A DNA stretch of 64,000 bases from Protopterus annectens (lineage: Eukaryota; Chordata; Ceratodontiformes; Protopteridae), in assembly GCF_019279795.1 (NCBI RefSeq), contig NC_056730.1:609786041-609850040 (forward strand). The letters run 5' to 3'. Shown piece after piece: positions 59,397 through 64,000 of the stretch. The notes below the pieces were generated by a model. That model made no database searches. It had not been told where the DNA came from and saw only the letters and a list, made by a program, of their open reading frames with translations. How positions within the stretch are numbered: the first letter of the stretch is position 1; every line of letters begins with the position of its first letter. The translations under genes and the position numbers were made by a program.

Positions 59397-61140
59397 TAGG
59401 TCTATAGGTTCATAGCTGTTTACCAGGCTAATGACCGCAAGGGCCTTTTTAAGCCTAGCCATGCATCCCAAATCTCTGACAAGTTCTGATATCCTTGATA
59501 AGTGTAAGCATGGGCCTGGGAGATGAACCATTTTGAGGTTACCTGTTTGCATTAGAGACATAGGTACAAACCAGGGATGAGTTTCTGGTTTCCCATCCAA
59601 TTGTTCAAGTTGCACTGGAATTGGGTTAGGGAGGAACTCTGCTTCATGTGGATGGGGAGCCTGTTCCATAGATGAGGTAGTCTCTGGGATACATACCTAT
59701 CTCTCTATCAGGTCCTATTTATATCACAGGCAAGGTTTAAGTCTTTAGAATGGGTAATTCTGGTCCTGTTTGTTTTGTGGATACACAGGAGGTCCATCAG
59801 AGTGGGGTCTGTCAGTGCCCTGTATGCCAGGCATCTCCCCTCAAAAGCCTGTAGGAGACAGAATACAGGGATAGGGCCTTGAGGTGTTCTACATAGGACA
59901 TATTACTTACGTGCTGTATTCTTTTAGAGAGGAACTTCTGTGGATGTTCCACTTGTTGGATATACCTGGTTAGGTACATACCAAAGGGGACATTGTACTC
60001 AATGATAAGTCTGATGAATGCTGAATACAGTGGAACAATGACTTCCTTGGACATAGATGTCATACCTTTGTTTTTAAATTGTGCAACATAGAATGATTTC
60101 CACACCACTGTAGACACATGATGACCAAAGATCAGATTACTATCTATGTATGTCCCTAAGTCCCTGACTACTGGGTCAACTCTAAGAGGTGTGTTGTCAA
60201 TTTGATATTTACCAGGGATGGATGACTTCCCAAAAGATACTATTATGCATTTCTTGGCATTTAGTTTTAGTCCATGGCTCCAACACCAGTTGCTTGTCTG
60301 TGTCACTCCCTCCTGGAAAACATTTGTGTCATAGTGAGATTCAGTGGCAGTTCCTAATTTGCAATCATCTGCACATTTAGTCAGCCATAGACCACTGACA
60401 TTGGCCTTGATTCCTGAGAAGAAATTCCTAAAATTAGGGGTCCAAGGACTGATTCCTGAGGGACACCACTTGTGACTGGCCTCTTTGTAGAGGTGAACTC
60501 CCCAATTGTAACTTCCTGGGTCCTCTCTGTGAGCTAGTTGGCTATCCACTGGGTAACATACGGGTTTGTACCTAACATCTTGAGTTTGTCAACAATCCCT
60601 GAGTAGGGTATTGTGTCAAATGCCTTGGCCAGGTCAAGGTAGGCAGTGTGAATGATTTTGCCCTTATCCATTGCTTTGGTGACCTTCTCAAAGAAGTCCA
60701 CCAGGATGAGTAGTCATGATCTGTCCTTGACAAAACCGAACTGGGCTGGGTAAAGTGTCTGGAGGTTTACTATATCTCTATTGATCATCTCCATGATAAT
60801 TCTTTCCATGGCTTTACATATAAGACTAGTGAGACTTATGGATTTGTAGTATCCAGGGTCTATAGATGGCCCATCTTTGTGCAGAGGGATGACTGTTGCC
60901 TTTTTCCATTCATGAGGCATGAAGCCTGTTTGGAGACTACAGTTAAATAGTAATTCCAGAGGCCATGATGCATCATTTTTCATGCTATTTAGAAGGCATC
61001 CTGAAATATTGTCTGGGGCCATTGATGCAGTGGTCTTGGTCTTAGAGAGACCATTATGGACCTGTTCTCTAGTGATTATAGGGGGATTCATATTCACTGA
61101 TATTTCCTGGGGGAAGGTTGAGTAGGGGTGCAGCACTCTC
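59397..61140 (-). pseudogene. CR1 ORF2 RT and 3' end inserted in Harbinger copy 2 (minus)
   Basis: The left edge GGTTCATAGCTGTTTACCAG is a CR1 terminus. Reading leftwards from 61140: APDNISGCLLNSMK, SISLTSLICKAMERIIMEMI, FVKDRS, a damaged AKAFDTIPYS block near 60630, CADDCKLG near 60370 (FADD to CADD), NAKKCIIVSFGKSS and RLIIEYNVPFGMYLTRY, in two large frames (61322-60714, whose first part is Harbinger, and 60549-59812). Inactive. Confidence 0.85.
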
Positions 61141-61142
61141 CC

Positions 61143-61228
61143 GCTACTTGAATGTGACTGAAGTCTGCTGGATGAGCACCCATGCACTGCTGCTACTTGA
61201 ATGTGACTGAAGTCTGCTGGATGAGCAC
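61143..61228 (+). repeat. 37-bp tandem duplication, period 49
   Basis: GCTACTTGAATGTGACTGAA and 17 following bases occur at 61143-61179 and again, unchanged, at 61192-61228. The sequence is Harbinger exon 3, right at the 5' end of the minus CR1. Confidence 0.9.
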
Positions 61229-61531
61229 TCCTCAAGAGTATGCCTAGGACCCTGACCCCATGGCCTATTGGGTGCAGCCTCATTTGTGCCCACATGGATG
61301 CCCCCAGCAGATGTTCCATCACAATATCTGAGGGCTCACAGGAATGGGTTTGATTAGACCTACTGGCTATGTCAAGTGGAATTACAGGGGATTGCTGAAT
61401 GTCAACTTCAGTGCCAGAGTTAACCTCTGTACCCCCTCACTGCGCCTCTGTTTGCCCACCATCATCTTCAGAGTCTGCCAATACTCTGATATCAGGTGGT
61501 AAAAGTCCTACACTTCCACTGTCAGGATAAC
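61190..61531 (-). pseudogene. Harbinger Myb-like protein, exon 3 (copy 2)
   Basis: The acceptor TTGCTTAATATTACAG|GTTATCC is intact. The frame reads GLLPPDIRVLADSEDDGGQT, an in-frame TGA, VNSGTEVDIQQ, then MEHLLGASMWAQMR and LRSAHPADFSHIQVAAV, before the CR1. Compared with copy 1, a segment encoding the MFRAIMEAQ helix is missing. Confidence 0.65.
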
Positions 61532-61718
61532 CTGTAATATTAAGCAACAAACACATGAACGAAATTAATAACTACACTACTACATTCAATACATGTTAAC
61601 AAACTAACACTGCTGCCACTGTCACAGATGGTAGGCCTGACACCCACATCACACATACAGATAAAAAAATATTTCTGTGAACTGATCTTCAGTACTGAAA
61701 TAAAAATGTTTGTCTTAC

Positions 61719-61757
61719 CATAAGCAGATGACTCCACACTTGCAAGAGAGGATGGTC
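61719..61757 (-). pseudogene. Harbinger Myb-like protein, 39-nt exon 2 (copy 2)
   Basis: The acceptor ATATTTTTCCAG|GACCATCC and donor CTTATG|GTAAG are both intact. Phase is 1-1, and the exon encodes PSSLASVESSAY. Length and phase are equal to copy 1. Confidence 0.7.
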
Positions 61758-62030
61758 CTGGAAAAATATAAGCAAAATGTAAGAACAACATCTGTACAAT
61801 AACAGTAACACATGGTGAAAAAGTCTTGAGCCTTTATATGTCCATTAACAATACATTTAACAGAAATTTGGATGACACTTCAACCACAAGCCCATGTGTA
61901 ATAAACCAAAATGTGTTAACTGTATCAATCTACAACTAGTCGCCCCCAAAAAAGAAATGTTAAACTTAAGTATTGTTGTCAGTATTTTACTATACAAGAA
62001 ATATTTAACAATTGATATAGGTAAGCCCAC

Positions 62031-62466
62031 CTAGAAGCTCCTCCTGGGATATGCTTGCCCACCCTGAAACAGCAGCATCAACATCAAGCACATGCTGATA
62101 TGCACTTTCCATTGAGCTCTCTAGAGCCCTGACAGTGGACAGGAACTCTTCATTTGGTATCAGTGGTGGATATGTAGCAGGCCCCCTCCCAGTAGCCATT
62201 TGCCCACAGACCACTGCAGCTGATCTCCTTCAGTCCACTGAAATCATGATAGTGGTCCTATGACACACCTGATCATATAGTCTGCTGTATCCCCCAAAAG
62301 CATTTACATCATTCACTATCTGCTACCAAATTTGCATTCTTCCAGACATATCCCCATGTCCTCTGTCAAGCAGAAAAGCACCATGTCACCTAAATGCTTG
62401 GACAATTACATCATTCTCAGGGTCACTGAAGGGGGGATTGTGGGAATTGGAATGCTTGAGTGCCAT
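62031..62466 (-). pseudogene. Harbinger Myb-like protein, exon 1 with Myb/SANT-like domain (copy 2)
   Basis: ATG at 62466 gives MALKHSNSHNPPFSDPENDV, then IVQAFR, TGA, HGAFLLDRGHGDMSGRMQIW, TAG, QIVNDVNAFGGYSRL. This is the Myb/SANT-like layout (F-x-x-x-E-N ... I-W-x-x-I-V-x-x-V-N-A) of Harbinger accessory proteins, which bind transposon ends and help import the transposase. The later CGQMATGRGPATYPPLIPN matches the usual T-G-x-G-P end of the domain. The donor CTTCTAG|GTGGGC has phase 1. Both stops are shared with copy 1. Confidence 0.75.
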
Positions 62467-62469
62467 TGT

Positions 62470-63916
62470 CCTAGGTGACATAAAATGCAAAAGAAGGATA
62501 TTACACATAATTATCACATAAGAAGTCCTACTTAGATATGACACATAAGTAGTTTTTCAATATTAGCCACTGGAAAAACAAACAACTTTCAAGATATTCA
62601 AATCTAAAAAAAATGATTTATATATTTGTAACATATCACAGTCACACACAAAGCAAGGTTTGACCAAAACAAGGGGAGTAACATTAGCAAAGCAAACCTC
62701 TGTACAAACAATTTTGTTTGTGCTAACACAGACATGGAACTTGGCTCCTCCACCCCCAAAAAACAGACAAATGACAATTTGGTACCAAACAAGGGAATAA
62801 AACATCAGTGAATTGTTATAAGTGCTATCAAAGAAACTGTCACAAAAACATGTGTTCACATTTACCACAGAACATTTATTTTTTATGCAATTGCCAGTTA
62901 TCTCTACCTGTGGCCAGCATTCCCCTAGAGGTGTCTGTGGGCCACCCTAGAAGGCTAACACCCCTGTGTCATTGACAATATAGGACATGTACATTTCACT
63001 GAAATAACAACAGAAGAATATAAAGAGAAACAGTTGTAATATTAATGTTTGTGATGAAAGTTACTAAGGCTGTGCATCTGAGAAAGTAAAATGCTCTGAC
63101 AAAAATGCCTATGTCATCAGTAAACATCTAAAAAGTGCATACAGATAAAAGTAGCATTTGTTAATGCATATATAAATATATTTTTCTAAGTGACGTGAGC
63201 ATATACAGTATATAACTTGAAAAATGCAATCACACCTTGTCAAGATTAATAGTCTTCTGTGCAGATAAATCCAAAGTAATAGCAATCTTCCTCTGTGTTA
63301 TCCACATAAATAAGTCTCCTCATCTTCAGGTTCCCTAGCTACACAGTTCCCTTTTTATAGTGTAGATTCAGGCCTGTGAGCAAGGTGAAGATGCAAATGA
63401 GGTGTGACCTCTTAGAATTGCCGAATCACAAATTCTTCTCTCAGTGTAGCAGATGAAAATTACAGTGCAAGCACTCCCTCAATGTTTGTTGCTAATGGAT
63501 TGCAACTGTGAATTAAAACTCGTAAGCAAAAGGAAAACACAACAGCAATTCAGACTCCCAAACCTCCAGTGAGCATGTCAGCCAGGTTAGACTTACCAAG
63601 TGTAGAAACAATTGTATCGAGGTTCTAAATGTAAGTAAACAGCACACATTTCACAGTTTCTGTTCAGTAACATCCAACCTCCCCTGCATTTGGTGAAAAC
63701 TGTCTATTATTGACATTTAATAGTCTCACATATTTTAAGGACAATGATACAAAATGCCTTACAGACTGCATGTCTCAGATTATTGCTCAAAAAGAGAAGA
63801 ATGAACACCATAGAGAGATAAAACAAAGCTGCATTTCTACATACAATAGTCATAAATGGCAGTGTGATCACTCATTATACTACATCTGAAATGAATGCAT
63901 GTACAAACAGCTCAGA
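62470..63916. other. Harbinger copy 2 flank beyond the Myb-like gene
   Basis: Similar to 32960-34106. The minus-strand frames at 62563-62868 have no recognisable motif. Terminal repeats were not found. Confidence 0.5.
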
Positions 63917-63925
63917 CGTGTGCAA

Positions 63926-64000
63926 ATGTCATCTTCTTCTCCTGGCTTTTCCCGGTTAGGGGTCACCACAGCAGATCACCTGTCTGCTCATGATTGGCAG
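63926..64000 (-). mobile_element. LINE 3' end fragment (same family as 225-341), cut by the window end
   Basis: The minus strand has the GTGGTGACCCCTAACCGGGA block and a GAAGAAGAT tail, matching the element at 225-341. Only 75 bp are visible. Confidence 0.6.

Larger units (their letters stand above)
56073..63916 (+). mobile_element. Harbinger DNA transposon, copy 2
   Basis: Parallel to copy 1 (27030-34106): transposase on +, Myb-like exons on -, and a ~1.4-kb flank. Two CR1 copies are inserted, at 57766-59045 (+) and 59397 to ~61140 (-). The second replaces about 350 bp that copy 1 still has. A deletion of several hundred bp affects the Myb-like exon 3. No terminal inverted repeats were found. 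The right limit is where the LINE fragment at 63926 starts. Confidence 0.7.

Overview
The window looks like intergenic DNA from a large, repeat-rich vertebrate genome. I found no host gene, tRNA or rRNA that I can defend. The repeat community is CR1 and L2-clade LINEs, a Tx1/L1-type LINE, a V-SINE, Penelope-like elements with GIY-YIG endonucleases, DIRS tyrosine-recombinase retrotransposons, Harbinger DNA transposons and long (TA)n tracts. That mix fits a lungfish best. An amphibian (e.g. caecilian) or another fish-grade vertebrate remains possible, and this assignment is inference from repeat content only.

Layout. 0-9 kb: a 117-bp LINE 3' end with a clear target-site duplication, the 3' end of an L2-clade LINE, a CR1 tail, a degenerate L2-like fragment, and a CR1 with an inverted 5' end (3.7-6.8 kb). 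9-18.2 kb: a decayed DIRS 3' end, then a CR1 broken by two Penelope-like elements, one flanked by a ~380-460 bp direct duplication of CR1 sequence. 18.2-26.3 kb: an unrecognised repeat unit ('X') that carries a MITE in a TA tract and a nearly full-length CR1 (22.0-25.9 kb). 27.0-34.1 kb: Harbinger copy 1, with a DDE transposase on + and a spliced Myb-like gene on -. 34.1-42.8 kb: a locus with exon-like pieces of a SANT/Myb-like gene, split by a 3.9-kb DIRS element with inverted terminal repeats, then a CR1 tail. 43.2-63.9 kb: a second, diverged copy of the order CR1 tail - X-like unit ('Y') - Harbinger, with a 7.4-kb L1 (48.1-55.5 kb, 14-bp target-site duplication) and two further CR1 copies inserted.

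The main structural conclusion is that 17.7-34.1 kb and 43.9-63.9 kb look like two copies of one old segmental duplication. They share the CR1 3' junction, the order of units and at least two in-frame stop codons in the Myb-like gene, so the Harbinger was probably already dead when duplicated. Later insertions differ between copies and give a relative chronology. Every element ORF seen here carries stops or frameshifts, or lacks a key residue; none looks intact. I did not find a convincing undescribed functional system. The best leads are the X/Y unit, the three-exon SANT-type gene, the hammerhead-like Penelope tails and the long duplication around a Penelope element.
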